In this document: positions 33,878-42,056 of the stretch, one piece after another | How the letters are laid out: every line of letters starts with the position of its first letter | How positions within the stretch are numbered: position 1 is the first letter of the stretch | NCBI GenBank assembly: GCA_009901575.1 | Contig: WXYP01000003.1 | Span: forward strand, 496,001-560,000 | Length of the DNA stretch: 64,000 nt | Reading direction: 5' to 3' | Source of the DNA: Flavobacteriaceae bacterium R38 | GTDB lineage: Bacteria > Bacteroidota > Bacteroidia > Flavobacteriales > Flavobacteriaceae | The notes under the pieces: model-generated | Told to the model about the DNA's origin: nothing | What the model saw: the letters and a program-made list of their open reading frames with translations, nothing else | The model's database searches: none | Translations under genes and position numbers: made by a program

Positions 33878-34814
33878 TTAAATTCCAATCGTAATCATTA
33901 TAAGATATTTTTGCATTTTTATCAATGTTAATATCAGTGTACATATTTAAAAATGCAACCAAACTTCCATTTTGTTTGAAATCTTTTGTGAACCATTTGA
34001 AAATTTTTGAAATTTTCAAACGATCTTTAGTTATGTTGTTTTTTGAAGGATCAGACAAAAATCCTTTTGTAGCTTTAGTAAGTCGTTCTTCAATATTGAA
34101 TGCAGAAAATGCTCTGTTTTCTAATTTAGGACAAGATATTGATGCGCAAACAATAGCAAAATGAATACGCGGGTCTCCCATTTTTCTCAAAATTCGGTGC
34201 TCTACATCATTTAAATTATACCATTTTTCACCAAGCTTGAAAAAACGTTGTCCCCATGGATCTTTGATATCTTTTATACTTGTTGTAGGATAATTATCAA
34301 TGATCAACTTAACGGTATATGCGTTATAAACATTGATCCAGTAAGCCAGCTTATCTTTATGTGTCCATGAATCCTGAGGTAAATTAGCGGCTAATTGATC
34401 TAAATATGCTTTTAAGGCAGCTCTGTCTCTTTTAAAACCTTTATAGTCTACTTTTCCGTTATCTGAAACATGCTTTTGTAATAACTCATCCCAGGAAATA
34501 TGATTGAAAGCTTCAGGAACTTTTTTAGATACTTCTATCTTAGTTTTTATTGGTTCTGTAACCTCTTTCTCTTTTTCCTCAATTTTTTCTTCTATTTCTT
34601 TCTCAGAAGATTTAACCTCTTTAACAGGAACGATAGTCTCAGTTTTTTTAACCTCAATTTCTTCTTCTTTAACAACTTGAGGTTCTTCTACGGGAGCAGG
34701 AGTGTTATTAAGAGCAATTGTTTTATTGTTCTTTTCAATGGACCTTTTCCCAGCAGTACAAGACATGCCTAGTAATAGCGTTAAGGTTAATAAAATAAAT
34801 AGATTCTTGTTCAT
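33870..34814 (-). CDS. DUF547 lipoprotein
   Basis: A 314-residue protein with a lipobox (LLLGMSC, Cys19), a long K/E/V/T-rich low-complexity tether (residues about 25-105) and a C-terminal DUF547 domain (AYWINVYNAYTVKLI, HFAIVCASISCPKL, FKWFTKDF). The tether would hold the domain away from the membrane. It overlaps the downstream glycosyltransferase by 8 bp. DUF547 has no known activity; its repeated occurrence near arsenosugar genes here and its paralogue at 29.2 kb suggest a shared process. Confidence 0.85.
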   Translation of the reverse strand: MNKNLFILLTLTLLLGMSCTAGKRSIEKNNKTIALNNTPAPVEEPQVVKEEEIEVKKTETIVPVKEVKSSEKEIEEKIEEKEKEVTEPIKTKIEVSKKVPEAFNHISWDELLQKHVSDNGKVDYKGFKRDRAALKAYLDQLAANLPQDSWTHKDKLAYWINVYNAYTVKLIIDNYPTTSIKDIKDPWGQRFFKLGEKWYNLNDVEHRILRKMGDPRIHFAIVCASISCPKLENRAFSAFNIEERLTKATKGFLSDPSKNNITKDRLKISKIFKWFTKDFKQNGSLVAFLNMYTDINIDKNAKISYNDYDWNLNE

Positions 34815-34959
34815 AATTAAATATCTCTATTGCCTTGTTCAGTCGGATGAACTTCAATGGTCTTACATAGAAATCCTCATAGTTTACAGTTTTAACATTT
34901 TTAAGAAATGACTGCAAGACTATCTGAAAAAACCTATTGTGTTTTTAGCATAAAAAGTA

Positions 34960-36501
34960 TTATTCCAGGATTAATTTCGTAATATCTTTTTTGACTGTAA
35001 TGCGCTTTCCTAGTTGTTCTGGAGTTTCCGGGACTAGATTAGAATCAACATAAAACCACTCTGCAATTGTTTCCTGTTGATTTAACGTTATTAGTAAATA
35101 CCCGAAGTCTCTAAGGTTAGCATATTTGAGATGAGGATTTAAAGGGCTGTTAGTAATTTTCTTTTCATGAGCAATTACTTCTTCTTTAGGAAATCTACTC
35201 CCTGAATTTCCTGAATTAATACTGGTAGTACCAAACTCAATAGCAAACGGTTTCATTTCATCTTGAAGGTAAGCTTTAGGATCATCGGTCACTTCAAAAG
35301 CCCAGGAAGAATGGGTGTCTCCAGTAACAAAAACAATATTTTTAAGCTGATTCTCAACAATAAAATTTTTGATCTGATTTCTTTCTTCAGGATATCCATC
35401 CCAGGAATCAAGATTAATTTTGAAATTTTCTCTCCCCCAATTCAAGTAAGAAAAAATAACCTGGTTACCAATTAATTTCCATTGGGTGTTTTTATTGTTT
35501 AGTTGTTCTTTAAACCATGCTAATTGTGCATTACCTAACATGGCGTGATCTTTTTCTTTTAAAACAGGATCGGTTAAACTGTCTGCTATTCCGGTTCTTC
35601 CTTCCAGGCGTTCGTCCAGCATTATGAGATTGGCCAGGTTTCCGAATTTAAAATTGCGATATAGAATTTCAGTTTCTCTAACCGGAAGCCACTCATAGTA
35701 TGCTTTTTTTGCAGCATTTTTTCTGTCTTCGTAACGTCCTTCTTCTTCCTGGTGATTCTGAGCCCCTGTTTTATAGGAGTTATTGGCTATTTCATGATCA
35801 TCCCAAATGGCAATAAAAGGATGTTTTTGATGAACTAACATAAGGTCTTCATCTAAACGATATTGTGAGTAACGATCCCTGTAATCTGCAAGTGTAATGA
35901 TCTCATGAGCCGGATAATGCTCTCTGTCAGATCTTTTATCTTCATAAGAATTGGCGGGGTATTCATAAATATAATCTCCTAAGTGCAAAACAGCATTAAT
36001 GTCTTTACGATTCCCTATTTTTTGATACCCGTTAAAGTAACCAAATTCGTAGTTGCTACAGCTTACTACTGCAAATTTAACCTGATCAATATTATCTTCC
36101 GGAAGTGTTTTTGTGGTCCCGGTAATTGAATACGTTTTTCCCGATTTAAAACGATAATAATAAGATGTACCCGGATTTAAGCCTGTTACATCAATTTTTA
36201 TGGTGTAATCATTTTCCGGAAGAGCAGTTAGCTTATTTTTTGCGATTACTTTTTTAAATAAACTATCGGTAGCTACTTCCCAAAAAACTTCAGTATTAAA
36301 ATCTTCTGTGTCTGGAGTAACCCTAGTCCAGATAATGACACGATCTGTTAATGGATCTCCAGAAGCAACTCCGTGGTAAAAAGGTTTTAAATTTTCCTGG
36401 TAATACTTAGAAAGAGGATGAGGTTCTAATGGTATCGATTCTTTTTTTTGAGTACATCCAAATAAGATAAGAATAGCAAATAGAGATAAGATACGCATCA
36501 T
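34960..36501 (-). CDS. phoD: PhoD-type alkaline phosphatase/phosphodiesterase, lipoprotein
   Basis: A 513-residue protein with a lipoprotein signal (ILILFGC) and the PhoD pattern: FYHGVASGDPLTDRVIIWTRV, an Fe/Ca-binding core LHLGDYIYEY, IWDDHEIANN and FVTGDTHSSWAF. It hydrolyses phosphomono- or diesters outside the inner membrane. It lies between the arsM terminator and the DUF547 gene on the same strand, so it may be a separate unit. A role in phosphate scavenging or in dephosphorylating an arsenosugar intermediate are both possible. Confidence 0.88.
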   Translation of the reverse strand: MMRILSLFAILILFGCTQKKESIPLEPHPLSKYYQENLKPFYHGVASGDPLTDRVIIWTRVTPDTEDFNTEVFWEVATDSLFKKVIAKNKLTALPENDYTIKIDVTGLNPGTSYYYRFKSGKTYSITGTTKTLPEDNIDQVKFAVVSCSNYEFGYFNGYQKIGNRKDINAVLHLGDYIYEYPANSYEDKRSDREHYPAHEIITLADYRDRYSQYRLDEDLMLVHQKHPFIAIWDDHEIANNSYKTGAQNHQEEEGRYEDRKNAAKKAYYEWLPVRETEILYRNFKFGNLANLIMLDERLEGRTGIADSLTDPVLKEKDHAMLGNAQLAWFKEQLNNKNTQWKLIGNQVIFSYLNWGRENFKINLDSWDGYPEERNQIKNFIVENQLKNIVFVTGDTHSSWAFEVTDDPKAYLQDEMKPFAIEFGTTSINSGNSGSRFPKEEVIAHEKKITNSPLNPHLKYANLRDFGYLLITLNQQETIAEWFYVDSNLVPETPEQLGKRITVKKDITKLILE

Positions 36502-36576
36502 ATTTTGAGAATTTTATTCAAAAATACATTTTGTATACGAGTTGAATATTATCTCAAAGTTAATAGTAAGATGAAG

Positions 36577-36615
36577 AAAAAAAGCCTTTTGAATGATTAT
36601 TTGTTCAAAAGGCTT
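36577..36615 (-). terminator. Intrinsic terminator after arsM
   Basis: AAGCCTTTTGAA and TTCAAAAGGCTT (36582-36593 and 36604-36615) form a perfect 12-bp stem; on the minus strand a run of T follows. It separates the arsM-containing operon from phoD. Confidence 0.85.
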
Positions 36616-36623
36616 GATAATGT

Positions 36624-37592
36624 TTAGCAGCATCCGCCCCCGTCATAATGCCAGGTCGATTCTGAAATAAAAATATCATCTCTGTTTAATGCAGCTAATG
36701 CTTCTGCTGTTTTATCACAAACCGCTAATGGCTGGTTTTTTAATAAAACATGTCCTTTTTTATCATCATAATAATCTTCATCTCCAAAATAGATAGCTGC
36801 TCTTCCTGTAAACATACAAGGACCATCTTCCGGCATAGGGTCTTTAATTGCAGCAACTTCGATGGATTCAATGTAAATCAATTCATCGGTATCATAATTT
36901 TTAGGATCAAGGATTCTGTATGGCTTACGTGCTCTGATTTCGATAGTCCCAAAACCGGCATCGGTCAACATTTTTACATATTCTTTGATGGGTAAACTAC
37001 CACTTAAACATAACGCTCTTAAACGATCGTCGTTACGCAAATTGTCATTCATAGGTTGTTCACAGGTAGGATCACTCATAACCAATCTTCCGTGAGGTTT
37101 TAATACCCGGTACATTTCGGCAATTGCTTTTTTAAGATCTTCTGCTTTAAAGATGTTGAACAGGCAATTTTGAGCGGCAACATCAACACTATTATCTTCT
37201 AAAGGTAAATTGAGCGCATCTCCTTTTCTTAAATCTACAAATTCGCTTTTAAACCAATCGTTTTGCTCTTCCGCTTCTTTAAAGTTTTTCCTGGATGCTT
37301 CCAGCATTTCGTCAACTACGTCCAGGCCAATTACTCCACCTTTTTGACGAGAGAAGTAAGAAAACTGTAATAATTCCATACCACCTCCAACACCAACGTA
37401 TAGTATCTTAGGGTTATTAACCAAGTCTCTTGCATCTACAGTACTCCCACAACCATAATTCATTTCCTGCATGATTTTTGGGATTTTTAATCCTGGTAAT
37501 TCCCAAATAGGATTTGTGGTACAACATAAACCTACATCTGGGGTTAGTGCTGCTTCTCTGTATACATCTACTGTTGCATCTAAATATGACAT
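36624..37592 (-). CDS. arsM: Arsenite S-adenosylmethionine methyltransferase of arsenosugar synthesis (ArsM)
   Basis: A 322-residue protein. SAM-binding motif I is ILYVGVGGGMELLQF (about residues 63-77), followed by FVDLRKGDALNLPLEDNSVD. Conserved thiols for arsenic are visible: Cys23-Cys24 (GLCCTTNP), Cys48, a Cys in DPTCEQP and a C-terminal GGGCC. The extended C-terminus and overall length fit the arsenosugar-type ArsM rather than the shorter detoxification enzyme. It methylates As(III). It is the last gene before a strong terminator and starts 1 bp after the nucleoside phosphorylase gene. Confidence 0.92.
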   Translation of the reverse strand: MSYLDATVDVYREAALTPDVGLCCTTNPIWELPGLKIPKIMQEMNYGCGSTVDARDLVNNPKILYVGVGGGMELLQFSYFSRQKGGVIGLDVVDEMLEASRKNFKEAEEQNDWFKSEFVDLRKGDALNLPLEDNSVDVAAQNCLFNIFKAEDLKKAIAEMYRVLKPHGRLVMSDPTCEQPMNDNLRNDDRLRALCLSGSLPIKEYVKMLTDAGFGTIEIRARKPYRILDPKNYDTDELIYIESIEVAAIKDPMPEDGPCMFTGRAAIYFGDEDYYDDKKGHVLLKNQPLAVCDKTAEALAALNRDDIFISESTWHYDGGGCC

Positions 37593-37593
37593 A

Positions 37594-38409
37594 CTAAAAT
37601 TGTTTTATAAGTTCTTTAAATAAAATAATCATCTTAGGCTCGGCTTTCCCGGCCACTTCTATAATTTCTGCTACGTTAACGGGTTTTAAATTATCAGGAT
37701 CGCATTCGTCTGTTAAAACAGAAACGGCCACACAGGGTAATTTTAAGTGATTGGCAACGATAATTTCTGGAACGGTACTCATTCCAACGGCATCTGCACC
37801 AATAATTTTAAGATACCGATATTCTGCTTTAGTTTCTAATTGAGGTCCTACTACAGAAGCATAAACCCCTTTTTGAAGGCTAATGTTTTCTCTGGTTGCA
37901 ATATCAGAAAGTGCATTTCTCATGGTTACATCGTAAGGTTCGCTTAAATCTGTAAATCGCTCTCCGAATTCAGCAACATTTTTAAATGCCAGGGGAGATC
38001 CTCCCTGTAAATTAATATGATCTTCAATGAGCATTAGATCTCCTTTTTTGAAATCCAGATTAATGGCACCTGCTGCATTTGAAACTAATAATTTTTTGAT
38101 GCCTAGTTTTTCCATAACCCTGATCGGATATGTGACATCAATAAGGCTATATCCTTCGTATAGGTGGAACCTGCCTTGCATAACAACAACTTTTTTACCT
38201 TCGATTTCTCCGTAGATAAGTTTTCCTGAATGAAATTCAACTGTTGCTAAAGGAAAATGAGGGATATGATGATAATGAGCTTCAATTGGGTTTTGAATTT
38301 CGTGAATCATTTGCCCTAAACCTGTACCTAATACGATACCGATATCAGGTTTGTCAAATCCCTTTTTTATAAGATATCCTGTAGTTTCTTCTAATTGTTT
38401 TATAGTCAT
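37594..38409 (-). CDS. Purine nucleoside phosphorylase of the arsenosugar cluster
   Basis: A 271-residue trimeric-type PNP: GIVLGTGLGQMI, VVMQGRFHLYEGY, LLVSNAAGAINLDFKKGDLMLIEDHIN and VGMSTVPEIIVANH. It cleaves purine nucleosides with phosphate. In this cluster the likely job is to remove adenine from an adenosyl-arsenic intermediate, leaving an activated arseno-ribose for glycosylation; that is inferred from context. It overlaps the glycosyltransferase gene upstream by 4 bp and abuts arsM. Confidence 0.9.
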   Translation of the reverse strand: MTIKQLEETTGYLIKKGFDKPDIGIVLGTGLGQMIHEIQNPIEAHYHHIPHFPLATVEFHSGKLIYGEIEGKKVVVMQGRFHLYEGYSLIDVTYPIRVMEKLGIKKLLVSNAAGAINLDFKKGDLMLIEDHINLQGGSPLAFKNVAEFGERFTDLSEPYDVTMRNALSDIATRENISLQKGVYASVVGPQLETKAEYRYLKIIGADAVGMSTVPEIIVANHLKLPCVAVSVLTDECDPDNLKPVNVAEIIEVAGKAEPKMIILFKELIKQF

Positions 38410-39020
38410 ACGTTAAGGTGTTTTAAGAAAGGTTGGAAAGCTTCGTTATCTGCAATATCTTCATACACATCAATATCATTTAGCATTTCCATTAGTGCAA
38501 TATCCAGTTCGCCCAGGTCATTTAGGGTATCTTTCAAAACCGTTTCGGTACCCCAGGCTTTCTTTCTAAAAGCATTTAAATACAGTTTGTTCATTCCCAT
38601 TAAATAATAACCTCCATCTTCTGCCGGACCTATAACAACATCATGCTTGTCCAATTTTTCAAATGCTTCCTGTAAATGGTTTTGTTTTAAATCATACATA
38701 TCGCTACCTATGATAACAACCTTTTCATATCCGCTTTGAAAAGCATTTTGAAAAGCGTTTTGGATACGTTCTCCCAAATCTTCACCAGATTGTGCTTTTT
38801 TCTGATAAATATCAGAGCTCCATAAATCATTTTCAATAACACGCTCTGAATAATAAACAGCTTTGTCTACGGTTAATCCGTTGGTTATTTTTACAGTATA
38901 ATCCAAAAGAAACTTATAGATATCTAAAGCATTCTGGTTTCCAATACTTTTAGCCAGTCGTGTTTTGACTTTTCCTAATTCAGGATTTCTGGTTAATATG
39001 ATCAATAAGCTTTTATTCAT
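38406..39020 (-). CDS. TIGR04282-type glycosyltransferase of arsenosugar biosynthesis (DUF2064)
   Basis: A 204-residue protein of the CofC-like nucleotidyl/glycosyltransferase fold: LIILTRNPELGKVKTRLA, GEDLGERIQNAF, VVIIGSDMYDL (metal Asp) and VIGPAEDGGYYLMGM. It is the standard member of arsenosugar clusters. A second, diverged copy is encoded at 39630-40316. It overlaps the rhodanese gene by 8 bp and the PNP gene by 4 bp. Confidence 0.88.
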   Translation of the reverse strand: MNKSLLIILTRNPELGKVKTRLAKSIGNQNALDIYKFLLDYTVKITNGLTVDKAVYYSERVIENDLWSSDIYQKKAQSGEDLGERIQNAFQNAFQSGYEKVVIIGSDMYDLKQNHLQEAFEKLDKHDVVIGPAEDGGYYLMGMNKLYLNAFRKKAWGTETVLKDTLNDLGELDIALMEMLNDIDVYEDIADNEAFQPFLKHLNV

Positions 39021-39531
39021 AAACTTTTATTCCTTTTTTTAGATAAACTCCCCATTCTTTGGAGAATGCATGGACTTTATTTGTTTCTTTTCCCTGGTTG
39101 TTAACAATAGGGAGATTTTTATTTTTCCATTCAAAGATGCCTCCGTATAAATTGTAAATGTTGGTATAGCCTTGTTTTTTTAATTTTCTTGCAATTGTTT
39201 CAGATCGCACCCCCAAACTACAGTAGACTACAATTTTTTGGTTTTTTGAGATGTTTTTAAGGGCATCAATTTTAAAATCATCATAACCAACATAAAGAGC
39301 GTCTTTTATATGGCTTACCTCAAACTCTTCTTTTTCTCTACTATCTATAAGGATAACATTATCTTGAATTTCTGATAATTTTTCTACAGTTATATAAGGA
39401 ATGGTTTCCTTGTTATACTTTTTTAAAACCTCGTATAGTGGCTGTTGCGCAGGCAAAATCTGTACTACAAAAAATAGTAAAAGAGAAAAACAGTAAAATA
39501 TTTTACGCATTTGTTTTTTCATGAAAAACAT
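39013..39531 (-). CDS. Secreted rhodanese-domain protein
   Basis: About 165-172 residues: a signal peptide (IFYCFSLLLFFVVQILPAQ), then a single rhodanese domain with LIDSREKEEFEVSHIKDA and the active-site Cys104 in VVYCSLGVRSE. It is an envelope sulfur-transfer or thiol-handling protein. Start choice is uncertain: Met1, Met4 and Met8 all precede the signal peptide. Placed between the two DUF2064 genes of the arsenosugar cluster, it may handle thio-arsenic species (inference). Confidence 0.85.
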   Translation of the reverse strand: MFFMKKQMRKIFYCFSLLLFFVVQILPAQQPLYEVLKKYNKETIPYITVEKLSEIQDNVILIDSREKEEFEVSHIKDALYVGYDDFKIDALKNISKNQKIVVYCSLGVRSETIARKLKKQGYTNIYNLYGGIFEWKNKNLPIVNNQGKETNKVHAFSKEWGVYLKKGIKVYE

Positions 39532-39629
39532 GCAAGAGTTAATAAATGTTGTGAACTTGTGTTTACGTTCGTTTTAATTAATATACGTAGTTGGTAAAAC
39601 TTAGATAACCTTCCAGGTCATCAGTAGTT

Positions 39630-40316
39630 TTAAGAAAAGGATACTGGAGATCCTTTATTGTAAGAAGTGAAAGAATATATATTATCAAAAGTAACATGTA
39701 GAGCATGCCATTTTTTGCGATCATTTCTACCATTTAAAATCTTTAGAATAAGCGATTTTAGTTCTGAAGAAAATAAATTAGAGTGATTGATAATAACTTT
39801 TAAATCGTCTACAGTATCAATATCAAATAAAGTAGATAATGTAATAATCGTAGTTTGCTTAGTGTTGATGTAAGCAATAAGGCTGTTGTTTAAACGATTG
39901 GTTTGCCAGGGTAGATTAATGAGGATTTCTTTATTGAATAAATCTTTACTCATTCCCATTAAGTAAAAACCTCCATCTGCTGTAGGGCCTAAGACAAAAT
40001 TATTTTTTGTAAGTTGTTTTTGGCTCTCCAGAAGGTGAGTTTTTTTAAGCTGAGGACTATCATTACCAATAGTAATTACATAGTCATACCCCTTGTCATA
40101 AACATCTGAAATAGCATTGGAAAAACGCTCTGCAAATGAATCTCCTCTCTGTTCTTCTTCTGTAAATAAATAATAAGGTATGCCAGTGCTTTTTACTGTA
40201 GCTAAAGTTTGTGCGTTTAATGTGCTGAACAGTTTTTTGCCTTTATATATAAATTTATGCTTCAGCTCTTCTTTGGCTGATTGTGCAAAAATTAATATAG
40301 CAGTTTTTCTATTCAT
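39630..40316 (-). CDS. Diverged DUF2064 glycosyltransferase-like protein of the arsenosugar cluster
   Basis: A 228-residue paralogue of the TIGR04282-type protein: it keeps GDSFAERFSNAI, VITIGNDSPQL and VLGPTADGGFYLMGM, but the N-terminal catalytic loop is altered (IFAQSAKEELKHKF in place of TRNPELGKVKTRL). The altered loop suggests a different donor or a loss of activity. It starts 3 bp after arsS ends. The order arsS, this gene, rhodanese, TIGR04282, PNP, arsM suggests one transcript. Confidence 0.8.
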   Translation of the reverse strand: MNRKTAILIFAQSAKEELKHKFIYKGKKLFSTLNAQTLATVKSTGIPYYLFTEEEQRGDSFAERFSNAISDVYDKGYDYVITIGNDSPQLKKTHLLESQKQLTKNNFVLGPTADGGFYLMGMSKDLFNKEILINLPWQTNRLNNSLIAYINTKQTTIITLSTLFDIDTVDDLKVIINHSNLFSSELKSLILKILNGRNDRKKWHALHVTFDNIYSFTSYNKGSPVSFS

Positions 40317-40319
40317 CTT

Positions 40320-41375
40320 TTAAGCTACTGTTCCTTGACAACTACTTCCGGCTCCGGCAGTACAACCGTAACAATGTTGCGAAATTATAATATTTCGGTT
40401 TTGAAGTAAATCTTCATTGTATTCAGAAATGTGCTTTACCTTAGAAGCGACTTTTAAACCTAGCATTTGATTGAAATCGCAATCGTATAACCAGCCGTCC
40501 CAACTAATAGATAAAGTGTTTGTACACATAACGTTTTCTACCGCCATTGGATTGTATGCTTCTACCAAAGCATACATGTAATCTTCATAATTATCTGAAG
40601 CGATAAGGTATTCCAAAAATCTGCTGACAGGAAGATTGGTAATCGCAAATAAATTATGGAAATCGATATTAAAATCTTCTTTTAAAGCGATCTTAAAATC
40701 GTGTTCTAATGCTGCCTGATCTCCAGGTAAATAAGCTCCGGAAGGGTTATAGACTAAATCAAGACGTAAACTACTTCCTTCAACTCCATAACCAACCTCA
40801 TTTAGCATTTGTAACGCTTTTATCGATTTGTCAAAAACACCATCTCCTCGTTGCTTGTCTGTTTTTTCACGCTTGTAATACGGCATGGAAGAAATGACAT
40901 GAACATTATATTTTTTGAAAAACTCCGGAAGATCGTAATATTTTTTGTTGGCTCTGATAATGGTTAGATTAGAACGTACTATAAAATCTTTGATCCCGGC
41001 TTTGGAAGCTTCTTCAACAAACCATTTAAAATCAGGATTCATCTCCGGTGCTCCTCCGGTGAGGTCTAAAGTATGAGCTCCGGTTTTTCTGATAACTTCC
41101 AGGCATTGTTTCATGGTATCCCTGGTCATGATCTCTTTTCTGTCCGGACCTGCATCTACATGGCAGTGTGAACATACCTGATTACACATGTATCCAACAT
41201 TAATCTGTAAGATCTCTAATTTCTTAGGTTTTAATGGGAAATGCCCTGTCTTGGCTATTTTATCTTTGAATGTAGGTAATTCTCCATTTGCAAAGATACC
41301 ATCAGAAAGAAATTCTAATTGTTTTTCTGTATTAGCCAGATCATCTTTTCTAGCAAGTAAGGATTTAGTTGCCAT
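40320..41375 (-). CDS. arsS: Arsenosugar biosynthesis radical SAM protein
   Basis: A 351-residue radical SAM enzyme with the CxxxCxxC cluster motif at Cys64, Cys68 and Cys71 (CNQVCSHC), LDLTGGAPEMNP, and further C-terminal cysteines (CTNTLSISWDGWLYDCDF, CYGCTAGAGSSC) typical of ArsS. Established work in cyanobacteria places ArsS with ArsM in forming a dimethylarsinoyl-deoxyadenosine, the first arsenosugar precursor. It lies 57 bp after the AhpD-like gene and 3 bp before the DUF2064 paralogue. Confidence 0.93.
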   Translation of the reverse strand: MATKSLLARKDDLANTEKQLEFLSDGIFANGELPTFKDKIAKTGHFPLKPKKLEILQINVGYMCNQVCSHCHVDAGPDRKEIMTRDTMKQCLEVIRKTGAHTLDLTGGAPEMNPDFKWFVEEASKAGIKDFIVRSNLTIIRANKKYYDLPEFFKKYNVHVISSMPYYKREKTDKQRGDGVFDKSIKALQMLNEVGYGVEGSSLRLDLVYNPSGAYLPGDQAALEHDFKIALKEDFNIDFHNLFAITNLPVSRFLEYLIASDNYEDYMYALVEAYNPMAVENVMCTNTLSISWDGWLYDCDFNQMLGLKVASKVKHISEYNEDLLQNRNIIISQHCYGCTAGAGSSCQGTVA

Positions 41376-41432
41376 ATATTATATTTCGAGTTCTTGTTTT
41401 TAAGGTATATTAGCTTAAAAACCACTTCGTTT

Positions 41433-41768
41433 TTACATACTTAATTTATCGTACTTATTCATCATTTGTACCCCGTGTACAAGAGTTGCTCCACTTTTTA
41501 TAGCAGCCCCTACATGAACAGCCTCCATCATTTCTTCTTTGGTTACTCCTTTTTGTAAACCACTTTTTGTATAAGCATCAATACAATAAGGGCATTGAAC
41601 TACATGAGAGACAGCTAAAGCTATCAGAGATTTTTCCCGAGAAGAAAGATTTCCTTCTTCAAATACTTTACCATAATACTCGAAGAACTTATTGCCTAAT
41701 TCTTCATTCCATTCTGTTATGTTCCCAAATTTCCTTAAATCAGCCGGATCATAATAGGTTTTTTGCAT
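41433..41768 (-). CDS. Arsenosugar-cluster AhpD/carboxymuconolactone-decarboxylase-like peroxidase
   Basis: A 111-residue AhpD-fold protein with the redox motif CPYC (Cys59, Cys62) preceded by His55 (SHVVQCPYC) and the helix AIKSGATLVHGVQMM. It is the small peroxidase-like protein regularly found beside arsS. It is first on the minus strand and so next to the cluster promoter. Role is inferred: protection or reduction of thiol/arsenic species. Confidence 0.9.
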   Translation of the reverse strand: MQKTYYDPADLRKFGNITEWNEELGNKFFEYYGKVFEEGNLSSREKSLIALAVSHVVQCPYCIDAYTKSGLQKGVTKEEMMEAVHVGAAIKSGATLVHGVQMMNKYDKLSM

Positions 41769-41797
41769 AATTTTAAGATTTAAAATTGATTAATGAG

Positions 41798-41805
41798 TAA
41801 AGATA
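41798..41805 (-). promoter_or_regulatory. Candidate -7 element of the arsenosugar operon
   Basis: Minus-strand TATCTTTA matches TAnnTTTG at all but the last base, 30 bp upstream of the first arsenosugar gene. Confidence 0.4.
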
Positions 41806-41825
41806 AAGGTTAATATTTATTATAA

Positions 41826-41840
41826 AATACATTATGTATT
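41826..41840. promoter_or_regulatory. Perfect palindrome upstream of the arsenosugar promoter
   Basis: AATACAT-T-ATGTATT lies 21 bp upstream of the predicted -7 element, where a regulator would overlap the -33 region. A dimeric arsenic-responsive repressor site is one possibility. Confidence 0.4.
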
Positions 41841-42056
41841 AATTAGGTATCGTCGAGAAATGTAACTCACCCTTACATTATTATAGCTAAAAAAGCTATT
41901 TCACAATATGCAAATTTCAGAAAGAAACTTAAAATCGATAATGTTCATGTTCTTAAAATGTATTTTATAGAAGAAATAAGTGAGTTAAATGACTTATTTT
42001 CAATATCTCAGAAAAAAGAATTAATTTAAGATGCAACCTAAACAAGAACATGTCTT

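Larger units (their letters stand above)
41769..42056. other. Divergent intergenic region between the arsenosugar cluster and a MORN gene
   Basis: No gene is seen in these 288 bases. It holds a likely minus-strand -7 element (41798-41805), a perfect 15-bp palindrome (41826-41840), a second hairpin ATAGCT/AGCTAT (41883-41899), and a short repeat CTTAAAAT near 41928 and 41953. Confidence 0.6.

Noticed and set aside
34500-34772. Phe-rich 90-codon open frame on the plus strand
   Set aside because: It is the antisense of the Lys/Glu-rich tether of the DUF547 lipoprotein; poly-Phe is the expected complement of GAA/AAG-type codons.
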